46,745 nt of DNA from Acidobacteriota bacterium (lineage in GTDB: Bacteria > Acidobacteriota > Terriglobia > Terriglobales > Acidobacteriaceae). The translations under genes were made by a program, and so were the position numbers. Shown here in pieces: positions 17,946 through 26,153 of this stretch (position 1 is its first letter; every line of letters starts with the position of its first letter). Under the pieces are notes generated by a model. That model saw nothing but the letters and a program-made list of their open reading frames with translations. It was not told where the DNA came from and did not search any database. The DNA is taken from contig JAJYSV010000030.1 of the NCBI GenBank assembly GCA_021793405.1, positions 1-46,745 on the forward strand, given 5' to 3'.

Positions 17946-19124
17946 ATGGACACGACATCGATTGGCAGACCCGACAACGATTTTATCCAGGACGTGCTGG
18001 GTCTCGGTGGAGAGGACCTGAAGAAGTGCTATCAGTGCGCCGCCTGCACCTCCGCCTGTTCCCTGTCCACGGAGCAAAACGGCTTCCCGCGCAAAGAAAT
18101 GCTGATGGCGCAGTGGGGCATGAAGGACAGGACAATCGAAGACCCTGGCCCGTGGCTTTGCTACTATTGCGGCGATTGCTCCAAGGTCTGTCCGCGTAAG
18201 GCCAATCCTGGCGAGACCATGATGGCCTTGCGCCGCTATCTTACCTCCTACTACGACTGGACAGGGCTTTCCCGCCGGATGTACCGCTCCGGCATTTGGG
18301 AGATTGGCTTCCTGCTGCTGATGGCCGCGGTGGTTATTGCGCTGTTTACGCTGCCCCATGGCTTTGGTTTTGGCCTGCTAGCCCGCTCGGGCCCCGCGCC
18401 GCTTACGCACGTGATGCTGGATCGCTTCGCGCCGGTTGCAATCGCGCACCGTGCCGACCAGATCCTGGCCCTGTTTTTGGCGGTTTTTCTGCTCTCGAAT
18501 GCCGCACGCATGTTTTTCTTCCTGACGCGCGGGAGGAAAATCCCTGTCGGCCTTTACTTTACCTATCTCCCGGTCTTTGCTCTGCACGGGCTGACCCAGA
18601 TTCGGTGGAAGTCCTGCGGTAGCGCGGAGACGACCAAGAATTGGCTGCGCCACCTCTTTCTGGTCACAGGCTACGCGACCATGTTTCTCCTGGTAGTGAT
18701 CTTCCTGCCCTGGTTCCAGGTACAGAACAATAGTTTCCATTGGACCAGTTTTCTCGGCTACTACGCGACGGCGGTCTTGCTGATCGCGACTACGTGGATA
18801 CTGATCGACCGCGTTAGGAAACAGGATGAAATATACAGATACAGCCATATCTCGGACTGGCTGTTTCCCATACTGCTCTTTCTCACGGCCCTGAGTGGCA
18901 TCCTGCTGAACGTGCTGCGATTGATGGACCTGCCGATGCCGACCTATGTCCTGTACACGGTCCACTGGGCCATCGCGGCGCCCATGCTGATCGTGGAAGT
19001 GCCTTTCGGAAAATGGGCGCACCTGATCTATCGTCCGCTGGCTATCTATCTTGCTGCCGTAAGAAACAAGGCGGAGGAATTGTCCGCGGAAAAGAAGGTC
19101 GACCTAAGTGAGATGGTTGCATGA
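17946..19124 (+). CDS. qmoC: QmoC, membrane subunit with ferredoxin and b-type cytochrome domains
   Basis: The 392-residue product joins an N-terminal HdrC-like ferredoxin domain, with clusters at C28/31/34/38 (CYQCAACTSAC) and C72/75/78/82 (CYYCGDCSKVC), to a NarI-like membrane domain with about six hydrophobic helices from residue 115 on, containing histidines suited to heme b. It anchors the Qmo complex in the cytoplasmic membrane and exchanges electrons with quinone. ATG at 17946 (ATGGACACG) is chosen because it lies just after the qmoB stop. No terminator is obvious after it; a 376-base non-coding region separates it from dsrA. Confidence 0.94.
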   Translation: MDTTSIGRPDNDFIQDVLGLGGEDLKKCYQCAACTSACSLSTEQNGFPRKEMLMAQWGMKDRTIEDPGPWLCYYCGDCSKVCPRKANPGETMMALRRYLTSYYDWTGLSRRMYRSGIWEIGFLLLMAAVVIALFTLPHGFGFGLLARSGPAPLTHVMLDRFAPVAIAHRADQILALFLAVFLLSNAARMFFFLTRGRKIPVGLYFTYLPVFALHGLTQIRWKSCGSAETTKNWLRHLFLVTGYATMFLLVVIFLPWFQVQNNSFHWTSFLGYYATAVLLIATTWILIDRVRKQDEIYRYSHISDWLFPILLFLTALSGILLNVLRLMDLPMPTYVLYTVHWAIAAPMLIVEVPFGKWAHLIYRPLAIYLAAVRNKAEELSAEKKVDLSEMVA

Positions 19125-19500
19125 GTGATGGCGCGCAAAGGTATCAGGCGCGGGTGGACAGCCGCTGCGAGGGGTGGATAGACCGCACTTATCGCCAAAA
19201 GGAGATCAACGCGGAGCACCTATGCACACGACTTATTGCCAATAAGTATTTCTTTGTGGGGAATAACTATTTGCGAGGTAACATACTGCACTTTTGTATC
19301 TCGAAGATGACTTAGTCGCAATCAGATGCGTGATAGAGATCACCGATAGAAACAAGGTCTCGGCGCATAGTTTGGAAGTAGGTGGAAACGATGAAAGACA
19401 CCCGAGAATCCAGGTTGCAAATTGAGCAGGCAGGTTAGCGAAACTCTACTTTCCGCACCTTGGGACAGGGAAACGGGAAGCGTGTGCTAAAGGAGAAAAC
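19125..19500. other. dsrA upstream region without a gene
   Basis: These 376 bases are more AT-rich than their surroundings. A 64-codon open frame starts at the qmoC stop but has no ribosome site or recognisable sequence. The region holds a perfect palindrome ACTTATTG-C-CAATAAGT (19231-19247), a weak promoter-like pair TTGCGA-N17-TTGTAT just after it, the CRP/FNR-type site at 19329 and the dsrA ribosome site AAAGGAGAAAAC. It is most likely the control region of the dsr operon. Confidence 0.55.
19329..19344. promoter_or_regulatory. GTGA-N6-TCAC palindrome upstream of dsrA
   Basis: CGTGATAGAGATCACC is a perfect GTGAT-N4-ATCAC palindrome, centred about 164 bases before the dsrA ATG. It differs from the stress-protein site (CGTGATAGCAATCACA) at only three of 16 positions, and matches the aprB and gltA sites in both half-sites. 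Confidence 0.6.
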
Positions 19501-20685
19501 ATGGCAGACAAAAAATATGAGACCCCGATGCTGGATGAACTGGAGAAAGGCCCGTGGCCAAGTTTTGTGAAGGAGATAAAAAAGTCCACGGACATCAGTC
19601 CCGCATGTCAAGACCTTTTGGGAGTTCTGGAGGTCTCCTACGAAGACAAGAAGAACCACTGGAAGCATGGCGGGATTGTAGGGGTCATGGGCTATGGCGG
19701 CGGGATCATTGGACGCTATAGCGACATGCCCGAGCAGTTTCCCGAGGTCGCCCACTTCCACACGATACGCGTCAACATGCCAACAGGATGGTTTTATACC
19801 AGCGACGCCTTGCGCACCCTGTGCGACATCTGGGACCGGCACGGGTCCGGTCTGACCAATATGCACGGATCCACCGGGGACGTTATATTTCTGGGCACCA
19901 CGACCGATGAACTGGAGCCGACTTTCAAGGACTTGACTGCCGCCGGATTTGACCTGGGCGGGTCCGGGTCTTGCGTGCGGACTCCCTCGGCCTGCGTAGG
20001 ACAAGCGCGTTGCGAGTGGGCATGCTACGACACACTGGCTGCCTGTAACGACATCACGCAGACGTATCAGGACGAGTTGCACCGCCCGGCGTTTCCATAC
20101 AAGTTCAAGTTCAAATTCAGCGGCTGCCCCAACGATTGCGTCGCTTCCATTGCCCGCTCCGACCTGGCCATTATCGGCACATGGAAGGACGAGATCCAGC
20201 AGGATGATGCAGCTGTGGCGGAGTACGCCGCATCCGGGTTGGACATCCAGAAGGACGTATGCGGTCACTGTCCCAGCAAGTGCATGGAATGGGACGGGCA
20301 AAAGCTGAGGATCAGCAACCGGGAATGCGTGCATTGTATGCACTGCATCAACGTGATGCCGAAGGCGCTTCGCCCCGGAAAAGAGAAAGGGGCGGCGATC
20401 CTGATCGGGGCCAAAGCGCCGATCGTGCAAGGCGCTCTGCTGGCCTCCGTGCTGATTCCGTTTGTGCCTGCCGAGGAACTGCTGGACACGATCAAGGAAC
20501 TGACCTCCCGCATCTGGGACTTCTGGGGCGAATATGGCAAGAACCGCGAGCGGATCGGAGAACTGATCCAGCGTGTCGGCATGGCGAATTTTCTGGATGC
20601 TATCGGCTTGGATCCAGTGCCGGAGATGGTCTCCGCGCCCCGCGACAATCCGTATGTTTACTTCAAGGCGGAAGACAAAATATAG
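19501..20685 (+). CDS. dsrA: dissimilatory sulfite reductase alpha subunit
   Basis: The 394-residue product carries the siroheme/[4Fe-4S] cysteine set C165, C171, C209, C213 (CVGQARC and CPNDC), within the DsrA sequence [19 protein letters not shown] ferredoxin domain is inserted with cysteines near residues 254-261 (CGHCPSKC) and 276-282 (CVHCMHC). DsrAB reduces sulfite in the cytoplasm and loads the sulfur on DsrC. The sequence reads as a reductive bacterial type, in line with the dsrD downstream. ATG at 19501 follows AAAGGAGAAAAC. A GTGA-N6-TCAC operator-like site lies upstream. Confidence 0.97.
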   Translation: MADKKYETPMLDELEKGPWPSFVKEIKKSTDISPACQDLLGVLEVSYEDKKNHWKHGGIVGVMGYGGGIIGRYSDMPEQFPEVAHFHTIRVNMPTGWFYTSDALRTLCDIWDRHGSGLTNMHGSTGDVIFLGTTTDELEPTFKDLTAAGFDLGGSGSCVRTPSACVGQARCEWACYDTLAACNDITQTYQDELHRPAFPYKFKFKFSGCPNDCVASIARSDLAIIGTWKDEIQQDDAAVAEYAASGLDIQKDVCGHCPSKCMEWDGQKLRISNRECVHCMHCINVMPKALRPGKEKGAAILIGAKAPIVQGALLASVLIPFVPAEELLDTIKELTSRIWDFWGEYGKNRERIGELIQRVGMANFLDAIGLDPVPEMVSAPRDNPYVYFKAEDKI

Positions 20686-20739
20686 CCCGATGGCCGGAGG
20701 ACAAGATCCATCCGACCCTAGAGGAATGGAGATACGATC

Positions 20740-21822
20740 ATGGCAACAGCACCCGTCAAGCGCATTACGGACATCGGACCACCGAGCTACGAGAACTTCC
20801 TTCACCCGGTCATCAAGAAAAATTATGGTCTATGGAAATACCACGAGAACGTGGCCCCCGGCATCCTCTGTCACGTTTCCGAGACAGGCGATCGCATCTA
20901 CACGGTGCGGGCCGGTTCGCCGCGGCTGCTGAGTACCCACACTATTCGCCTGTTCGCGGCATTGGCGGACAAGTACTGCGATGGGTTCCTGCGCTTTACC
21001 AGCCGCAACAATGTGGAGTTCCTGCTGGACAAGAAGGAAAACATCGAACCGCTGAAGCAGGACCTTCATGCCGCCGGTTTTCCGGTGGGAGGCACCAACA
21101 ACGCCATCAGTAATATTGTGCATACGCAGGGATGGGTCCACTGCCACTCTTCGGCCACAGACGCTTCCGGCATCGTCAAGTGCGTCATGGATGCACTGTA
21201 TGACCACTTCACAGAAGAAAAACTGCCGGCCAAGATGCGCATTGCACTGGCCTGCTGCCTGAACATGTGCGGCGCCGTGCATTGCTCGGATATAGCCATC
21301 CTCGGCATCCATCGCAAACCGCCGCAGGTCAACAATGACACGATCAACAAGATCTGCGAAATCCCCAACGTGATCGCTTCCTGCCCGACCGGAGCCATCC
21401 GCACCGCTACGGTCAATGGCAAGCCTTCGGTGGAGGTGGTGGAGGAGCAGTGCATGTACTGCGGCAACTGTTACACCGTCTGCCCGGCGATGCCGCTGAA
21501 CGACCCGGCCAATGATGGGATTTCCATCTGGGTCGGGGGCAAGGTGAGCAACGCCCGCAGCGAGCCGCGCTTCTCCAAGCTGGCCATTCCTTTTCTTCCC
21601 AACAATCCGCCGCGCTGGCCGGAGGTGGTGAACGCGGTGGTGAACATCGTAAACGTCTATGTCGAGAACGCACGCAAGCATGAGCGCATGGGCGAGTGGA
21701 TCGACCGCATTGGATGGCCCCGCTTCTTTGACCTGACGGGCATTGAGTTTACCCGCTACCACATTGACGATTTTAAAAACGCCGGCCTGACATACGCCCG
21801 CTCGGCGCACATCCGGTACTAG
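20740..21822 (+). CDS. dsrB: dissimilatory sulfite reductase beta subunit
   Basis: The 360-residue product is a full-length DsrB. It has the siroheme-domain segments [14 protein letters not shown] (residues 83-96), [17 protein letters not shown] and [18 protein letters not shown] (169-186), and a ferredoxin domain with C238/241/244/248 ([11 protein letters not shown]) plus the earlier C206 and C215. It pairs with DsrA as alpha2beta2. ATG at 20740 follows TGGAGATACGATC. It starts 54 bases after dsrA and is followed after nine bases by dsrD. Confidence 0.97.
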   Translation: MATAPVKRITDIGPPSYENFLHPVIKKNYGLWKYHENVAPGILCHVSETGDRIYTVRAGSPRLLSTHTIRLFAALADKYCDGFLRFTSRNNVEFLLDKKENIEPLKQDLHAAGFPVGGTNNAISNIVHTQGWVHCHSSATDASGIVKCVMDALYDHFTEEKLPAKMRIALACCLNMCGAVHCSDIAILGIHRKPPQVNNDTINKICEIPNVIASCPTGAIRTATVNGKPSVEVVEEQCMYCGNCYTVCPAMPLNDPANDGISIWVGGKVSNARSEPRFSKLAIPFLPNNPPRWPEVVNAVVNIVNVYVENARKHERMGEWIDRIGWPRFFDLTGIEFTRYHIDDFKNAGLTYARSAHIRY

Positions 21823-21831
21823 GAGGGAACC

Positions 21832-22080
21832 ATGTCTGTCCCCGTCGAAACAATTGCAGAAGAGATGTTCAAGATGGTCACGGAATACCAGGGCAAGAAA
21901 AACCTGAAGGCCCTGGACCTGACCAAGGCCATGATCGCGAAATATGGCGACGCGGAATGCAGCAAGGACGACTGCAAGCACGCCATCCGGCAATTGATGG
22001 ATTCCGGGCGTTGTGTCTACAGCTATTTTGGTGGAAGTTTTATCACTCTGCCGCACAAGGAAGGCGCGGCGCCGGAGTAG
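21832..22080 (+). CDS. dsrD: DsrD, small winged-helix protein that activates DsrAB
   Basis: The 82-residue product has the DsrD features: helical start ETIAEEMFKMV, LTKAMIAKYGDAECSKDDCK and the end VYSYFGGSFITLPHKEG. DsrD has a winged-helix fold but has been shown to stimulate sulfite reduction by DsrAB rather than bind DNA. It is found mainly in organisms that run the pathway reductively, so it is useful evidence for direction. GGAGGGAACC precedes the ATG. Confidence 0.95.
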   Translation: MSVPVETIAEEMFKMVTEYQGKKNLKALDLTKAMIAKYGDAECSKDDCKHAIRQLMDSGRCVYSYFGGSFITLPHKEGAAPE

Positions 22081-22133
22081 TCACGCTTGGCCGTGCGCAC
22101 AAAGGCCACGGCGCGTACCAGGAAAGGACCGCA

Positions 22134-22586
22134 ATGAAGACAATATCGCTGGACAAGAAAAAAACTGCGGATGGGCAAGTGGTGCTCACCAGCCTGCTCC
22201 GCCAGTGGCAGCAGATCGAGGACCACAGCGTGGAGTCCACCACGCACATCATCCAGCAGACGAAAAACTCGTTCATCAAGCTATTGATGGAGATCATCCG
22301 GCAAGACTCCGTGATGCACAAAAAGGTGCAGCAATTCATCCTCGACAGCATGGAAATAGAGGCCGTCACTTTGACCCCGGAGGACGTGGGGGAAATTTGG
22401 GAGAACATCGAGCGACACGCGGCGATGGAGAAGGAGACCATCGAGTTGGCCGTGAAGGCGCAGAAGGAATGCCGCCTCTTTGTACAGAGCGAGCTTTTGA
22501 CCTATCTCATCGAAGACGAACATTTGCACGACCGCCTGCTTGGTCAGCTTGAGGACTTCAAACGCAAGATGTATTCCAACGGGTAA
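22134..22586 (+). CDS. uncharacterised helical Glu/His-rich protein, ferritin-like candidate
   Basis: The 150-residue product is nearly all helical and lies between dsrD and dsrL. After a short charged start (MKTISLDKKKTADGQ) it has four predicted helices with metal-ligand-like residues: QIEDHSVESTTHI, DSVMHKKVQQFI, ENIERHAAMEKETIE and LIEDEHLHDRLL. The repeated E..H pairing recalls ferritin-like diiron four-helix bundles, but I cannot match it to a named family. ATG at 22134 follows AGGAAAGGACC. Position within the dsr operon suggests a role in sulfite reduction, protection or sensing. Confidence 0.65.
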   Translation: MKTISLDKKKTADGQVVLTSLLRQWQQIEDHSVESTTHIIQQTKNSFIKLLMEIIRQDSVMHKKVQQFILDSMEIEAVTLTPEDVGEIWENIERHAAMEKETIELAVKAQKECRLFVQSELLTYLIEDEHLHDRLLGQLEDFKRKMYSNG

Positions 22587-22600
22587 GAAGTGGGGCGGCC

Positions 22601-24259
22601 ATGGGTCTCTTTAAGGAAGTCAAAAAACCGGTCATCAAAACGGGGGGAAGCGGCGCGGACATCTCCGCCACGCGACCGCATTTCGTGGAGAAGACCCCTC
22701 CCTGCGTTGGCACCTGCCCCTGCGGTACGGACATCCGAGGCTGGCTGACGACGATTGCGCAGTCTGAGGAATACGGCCGGACCCATGAACAGGCCTACGA
22801 AATGGCCTGGCAGAAAATCACCGAGCACAATCCCTTTCCGGCAGTCTGCGGACGGGTCTGCCCGCATCCGTGCGAAGACGCGTGCAACCGCAGCGCCAAG
22901 GACGGCGGCGTGGCTATCAACGCGCTGGAGCGCTATGTCGGAGACTTTGGCCTTTCCAAGGCGCTGAAGCTGACGAAATTGACGGACGAGGTTCATTCAG
23001 AAAAAGTGGCGGTCATCGGCGCTGGCCCGGCAGGCCTTTCCTGTGCCTACCAACTGGCGCGCCGTGGGTATGGCGTCACTGTGTTTGAGGCTTTCAGCCA
23101 CGCTGGAGGAATGTTGCGGTATGGCATCCCCTGCTATCGCCTTCCCCGAAAGGTCCTCGATGCGGAAATTCAAAACATCCTGAATGTAGGGATCGAGCTG
23201 CGTTGTAACACGCAGGTAGGCCGCGACATTTCCCTGGAACAGCTCCGTCAGGATTATGCCGCGATCTTCGTGGGCATCGGCGCCCATAAAGGAGCGCAAC
23301 TGGGCGTGCCGGGCGAGGGTGCGCCGAATGTCTACACCGGTACGGAGTTCCTGAACCACGCCAACAGCGGCGAGGCCGTCGATCTCGGTGAAAAAGTGAT
23401 CGTGGTGGGTGGCGGCGACACGGCCATCGACGCCGCGCGGATGAGCAAGCGGCTGGGCGCATCGGTGACCATCTTCTATCGCCGCACGCGCCAGGAAATG
23501 CCTGCCATCAAGCCGGAAATCGAAGGGGCGCTGGAGGAAGGCGTGCAGATCGATTTTCTGGTTGCGCCGGTGGAAATATTGCTCAAGGACGGCAAAGCGG
23601 TGGGCCTGAAGTGCATTCGCATGGAGCTAGGCGAACCGGATGCATCCGGACGGCGGCGCCCAGTCCCCATTGGCGGGTCCGAGTTTGAAACTGAGGCCAC
23701 CGCGATCATCACGGCCATCAGCCAGGAGCCGGAGTGGAACGGGTTGGCGGCCATCCAGCCGGACAAGAACTGGATCAAGGCCGGGGAGTGCGGCGAGACC
23801 GGTGTGGACGGAGTCTTTGCGGGCGGCGACGATACCGGCCTGGCGCTGGTGACCACGGCCATCTCCCAGGGTCAGTTTGCGGCCAAGGCCATTGACGCCC
23901 AACTGCGCGGCAGGAAGCTGGAAAGCCCCTTCCATGGCCCCACCATCAAGCCGGAGAAGATCAAGCTGGGCTGGTACAAGGAAATGGCCCGCCACGAGCG
24001 CGCGCATCTGTCCGCGCCTGAACGCCAGAAGGATAGCGAAATCGAGTTGGGGCTGTCTGAAACCGAGGTCTTCGAAGAAGCAAAACGCTGCATGTCCTGC
24101 GGCATGTGCATGGACTGCCAGACCTGCTGGATGCTTTGCTCCAATAGCTGTTTCGTAAAGCAACCCAAGGGAGAGCATTTCAAAATCAAGCTGGAGCTTT
24201 GCAACGGATGCCAGAAGTGCGCGCAGGAATGCCCGTGCGGCTATATCGAAATGCAATGA
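22601..24259 (+). CDS. dsrL: DsrL, NAD(P)H-dependent iron-sulfur flavoprotein
   Basis: The 552-residue product has the glutamate-synthase-small-subunit fold. N-terminal Fe-S cysteines lie at C35-C41 and C83-C95 (CGRVCPHPCEDAC), the FAD motif VIGAGPAGLSCA at 138-149, an NAD(P)H motif VVGGGDTAIDAAR near 267 followed by FYRRTRQEMPA, and a C-terminal ferredoxin part with CMSCGMCMDCQTC and CNGCQKCAQECPC. This is DsrL, which exchanges electrons between NAD(P)H and DsrAB. It is well known from sulfur oxidisers and also occurs in some reducers and disproportionators. Its length is closer to the shorter DsrL-2 class than to the longer DsrL-1 of phototrophs. The ATG lies 14 bases after the preceding stop. 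Confidence 0.9.
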   Translation: MGLFKEVKKPVIKTGGSGADISATRPHFVEKTPPCVGTCPCGTDIRGWLTTIAQSEEYGRTHEQAYEMAWQKITEHNPFPAVCGRVCPHPCEDACNRSAKDGGVAINALERYVGDFGLSKALKLTKLTDEVHSEKVAVIGAGPAGLSCAYQLARRGYGVTVFEAFSHAGGMLRYGIPCYRLPRKVLDAEIQNILNVGIELRCNTQVGRDISLEQLRQDYAAIFVGIGAHKGAQLGVPGEGAPNVYTGTEFLNHANSGEAVDLGEKVIVVGGGDTAIDAARMSKRLGASVTIFYRRTRQEMPAIKPEIEGALEEGVQIDFLVAPVEILLKDGKAVGLKCIRMELGEPDASGRRRPVPIGGSEFETEATAIITAISQEPEWNGLAAIQPDKNWIKAGECGETGVDGVFAGGDDTGLALVTTAISQGQFAAKAIDAQLRGRKLESPFHGPTIKPEKIKLGWYKEMARHERAHLSAPERQKDSEIELGLSETEVFEEAKRCMSCGMCMDCQTCWMLCSNSCFVKQPKGEHFKIKLELCNGCQKCAQECPCGYIEMQ

Positions 24260-24280
24260 GCGAAAGAGGAGTGAAAAACG

Positions 24281-24598
24281 ATGCCTACATTTGAAGCAAA
24301 CGGCCATACCTACGAAGTGGATGAGGATGGCTTTCTGCAGGATCCCGAGATCTGGAACGAGGAAGTGGCTAAGGATTTTATGACCACCGAAGGGGTCACG
24401 GAGCTGACCGAGGATCACTGGAAGGTGATCAAGATGTTGCGGGACTATTACCTGCAGTTCGGGATCGCGCCAATGGTGCGCAAGGTCTGCAAGGACACAG
24501 GTTTCAAACTGGGCCGGATCTATGAGCTGTTTCCGTCGGGACCGGCCAAGGGCGCTTGCAAACTGGCGGGTCTACCCAAGCCGACCGGGTGCGTCTAG
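24281..24598 (+). CDS. dsrC: DsrC sulfur-carrier protein
   Basis: The 105-residue product has the flexible C-terminal arm GACKLAGLPKPTGCV with both redox cysteines, Cys93 and the penultimate Cys104, spaced as in true DsrC. The segment LTEDHWKVIKMLRDYYLQFG and RKVCKDTGFKLGRIYELFP are family hallmarks. DsrC receives sulfur from DsrAB as a trisulfide, which the DsrMKJOP complex then reduces. Placing dsrC directly behind dsrL and ahead of the dsrM cluster fits that role. Confidence 0.97.
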   Translation: MPTFEANGHTYEVDEDGFLQDPEIWNEEVAKDFMTTEGVTELTEDHWKVIKMLRDYYLQFGIAPMVRKVCKDTGFKLGRIYELFPSGPAKGACKLAGLPKPTGCV

Positions 24599-24664
24599 CC
24601 ACGTCCGAACGGCGCAGGGAAATAGTTGCTCTTCAGTAGCCCCGCAATAGAGTGAGTCGCGAAC

Positions 24665-25153
24665 ATGCGCGCAGTGGACAATGCGGAAATCGATGGGATC
24701 GCGAAGGCATGGCTGATTCAGGTCGTTCAGTCTTTTTCGTTGCAGGGCCAGCCTTTTCTTGAGCAGAAGAAAGATCCCTTCCGCAATCCCATGGGGCATG
24801 CGATCCAGGAAAACCTCCCGATCGTGCTGCAAGAGATATTGGGCGGCATGAATCGCCCGCGACTCGCGGCGGCACTGGAAGCGATCGTGCGCATCCGCGC
24901 CGTGCAGGAAGCCGCTCCCAGCAAGGCAGTGGAGTTTCTTTTCCAGCTTCCTCTCATCTTGCGGGAGCAATGGAAAGCGTGGTCCGCGGAACAGGAAGAG
25001 GTGCTCCAGCACACCCAGCAGGCCGCGCTCATCGCATTTGATTTGTACATGGCGTGCCGGGAAAAGATTTTCGCCCTGCAAGCGGACGAGGCGCGACGTC
25101 GCACAGCACAACTGGAAAGGGTCTACCAGAGGATGGAGGCGGAACCGAGATGA
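24665..25153 (+). CDS. RsbRD N-domain-like protein preceding dsrM (possible DsrT)
   Basis: The 162-residue all-helical product resembles the RsbRD N-terminal domain: ENLPIVLQEILGGMN, LEAIVRIRAVQEAAPSKAV and FDLYMACREKIFALQADE. Similar small proteins are encoded directly ahead of dsrMKJOP in many sulfate reducers, where one such gene is called dsrT; I am not certain this is the same protein. The function is unknown. The start has only a weak ribosome site. The stop overlaps the dsrM start as ATGA, so the two are coupled. Confidence 0.7.
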   Translation: MRAVDNAEIDGIAKAWLIQVVQSFSLQGQPFLEQKKDPFRNPMGHAIQENLPIVLQEILGGMNRPRLAAALEAIVRIRAVQEAAPSKAVEFLFQLPLILREQWKAWSAEQEEVLQHTQQAALIAFDLYMACREKIFALQADEARRRTAQLERVYQRMEAEPR

Positions 25154-26151
25154 GCCCGTTGCGAGCAGGCATCGCGTTTTTGCTGGTGGTCCTGGTGGCC
25201 GCTCTGGCGTATTTCGGTGCGGAGACGGCGGCCGTGCGGCCTCTGCTTGCGGACATCCTTCCGTATGCGGCGCTGGTGATTTTTCTGGCTGGTTTCAGTT
25301 TCAAGGTGATTCGCTGGGCGTGGTCGCCTGTTCCCTTTCGCATCCCCACCACCTGCGGACAGCAAAAATCACTTCCTTGGATCAAGGCCAACCGCCTGGA
25401 CAATCCATCGACCAAGACCGGCGCGTGGGGCCGCATGGCGCTGGAGGTCCTGTGCTTTCGTTCCCTATTTCGCAATACGCGGGCGGAATTGCGCGAAGGG
25501 CCCAGGATCGCCTACTCCGAAGATAAGTTCTTATGGCTGGCGGCGCTGGCCTTCCACTGGTCTCTTCTCTTCATTCTGCTGCGTCACTTGCGCTTTTTTC
25601 TGTTGCCGGTACCGCACTGGTTGCTGGGGATGAGCGCGCTGGACGGATTTTTCCAGGTGGGTGCTCCCGGGCTGTACATCACGGATGGGGTGATTTTTCT
25701 GGCGCTGCTCTACCTGCTGGCGCGGCGCTTTTGGGATGCGCAAGTACGTTATCTGTCTCTGCTGGCGGATTATTTTGCGCTTTTTCTATTGCTCGGACTG
25801 GTGCTGACGGGAATCCAAATGCGCTATTCCGACAGAGTGGACCTGGAGAGGGTCAAGGAGTTCGCCCTCAGCCTAACCGTTTTATCTCCCCACATATCGG
25901 CGGCCGTGGCACCCTTGTTCTTCGTCCACCTGACCTTCGTTTGCGTGCTGCTGGCCTACATTCCTTTCAGTAAGCTGATGCACCTGGGCGGCGTTTTCCT
26001 CAGTCCCACCCGCAATCTGGCCAACAATAGCCGCATCCAGCGCCACATCAATCCCTGGAACCCCCCGGTGAAGGTCCATACCTATGCGGAGTGGGAGGAC
26101 GAGTTCCGGGAAAAAATCAGGGCGGCGGGTCTTCCGCTGGAGAAGGAATAA
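25150..26151 (+). CDS. dsrM: DsrM, membrane cytochrome b subunit
   Basis: The 333-residue product is a NarI-like membrane protein with six or so hydrophobic helices, including LLVVLVAALAYFG at the N-terminus and FFVHLTFVCVLLAYIPFSKL near the end, with histidines suited to two b hemes. In the DsrMKJOP complex DsrM oxidises menaquinol and passes electrons to DsrK on the cytoplasmic side. ATG at 25150 overlaps the previous stop; the longer open frame upstream is ignored because it lies inside that gene. The C-terminal soluble tail continues to two bases before dsrK. Confidence 0.93.
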   Translation: MSPLRAGIAFLLVVLVAALAYFGAETAAVRPLLADILPYAALVIFLAGFSFKVIRWAWSPVPFRIPTTCGQQKSLPWIKANRLDNPSTKTGAWGRMALEVLCFRSLFRNTRAELREGPRIAYSEDKFLWLAALAFHWSLLFILLRHLRFFLLPVPHWLLGMSALDGFFQVGAPGLYITDGVIFLALLYLLARRFWDAQVRYLSLLADYFALFLLLGLVLTGIQMRYSDRVDLERVKEFALSLTVLSPHISAAVAPLFFVHLTFVCVLLAYIPFSKLMHLGGVFLSPTRNLANNSRIQRHINPWNPPVKVHTYAEWEDEFREKIRAAGLPLEKE

Positions 26152-26153
26152 AC

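Noticed and set aside
19121-19315. 64-codon frame starting at the qmoC stop (ATGA)
   Set aside because: The overlap is suggestive, but there is no ribosome site, the sequence matches nothing, and it covers the presumed dsr control region.
19435-20805. 456-codon minus-strand open frame opposite dsrA
   Set aside because: It lies fully antisense to dsrA, has no ribosome site or family motif, and similar long antisense frames occur opposite aprA and dsrB because of GC-rich third positions.
20830-22056. 408-codon minus-strand open frame opposite dsrB and dsrD
   Set aside because: Antisense shadow of two well-identified genes; no recognisable sequence.
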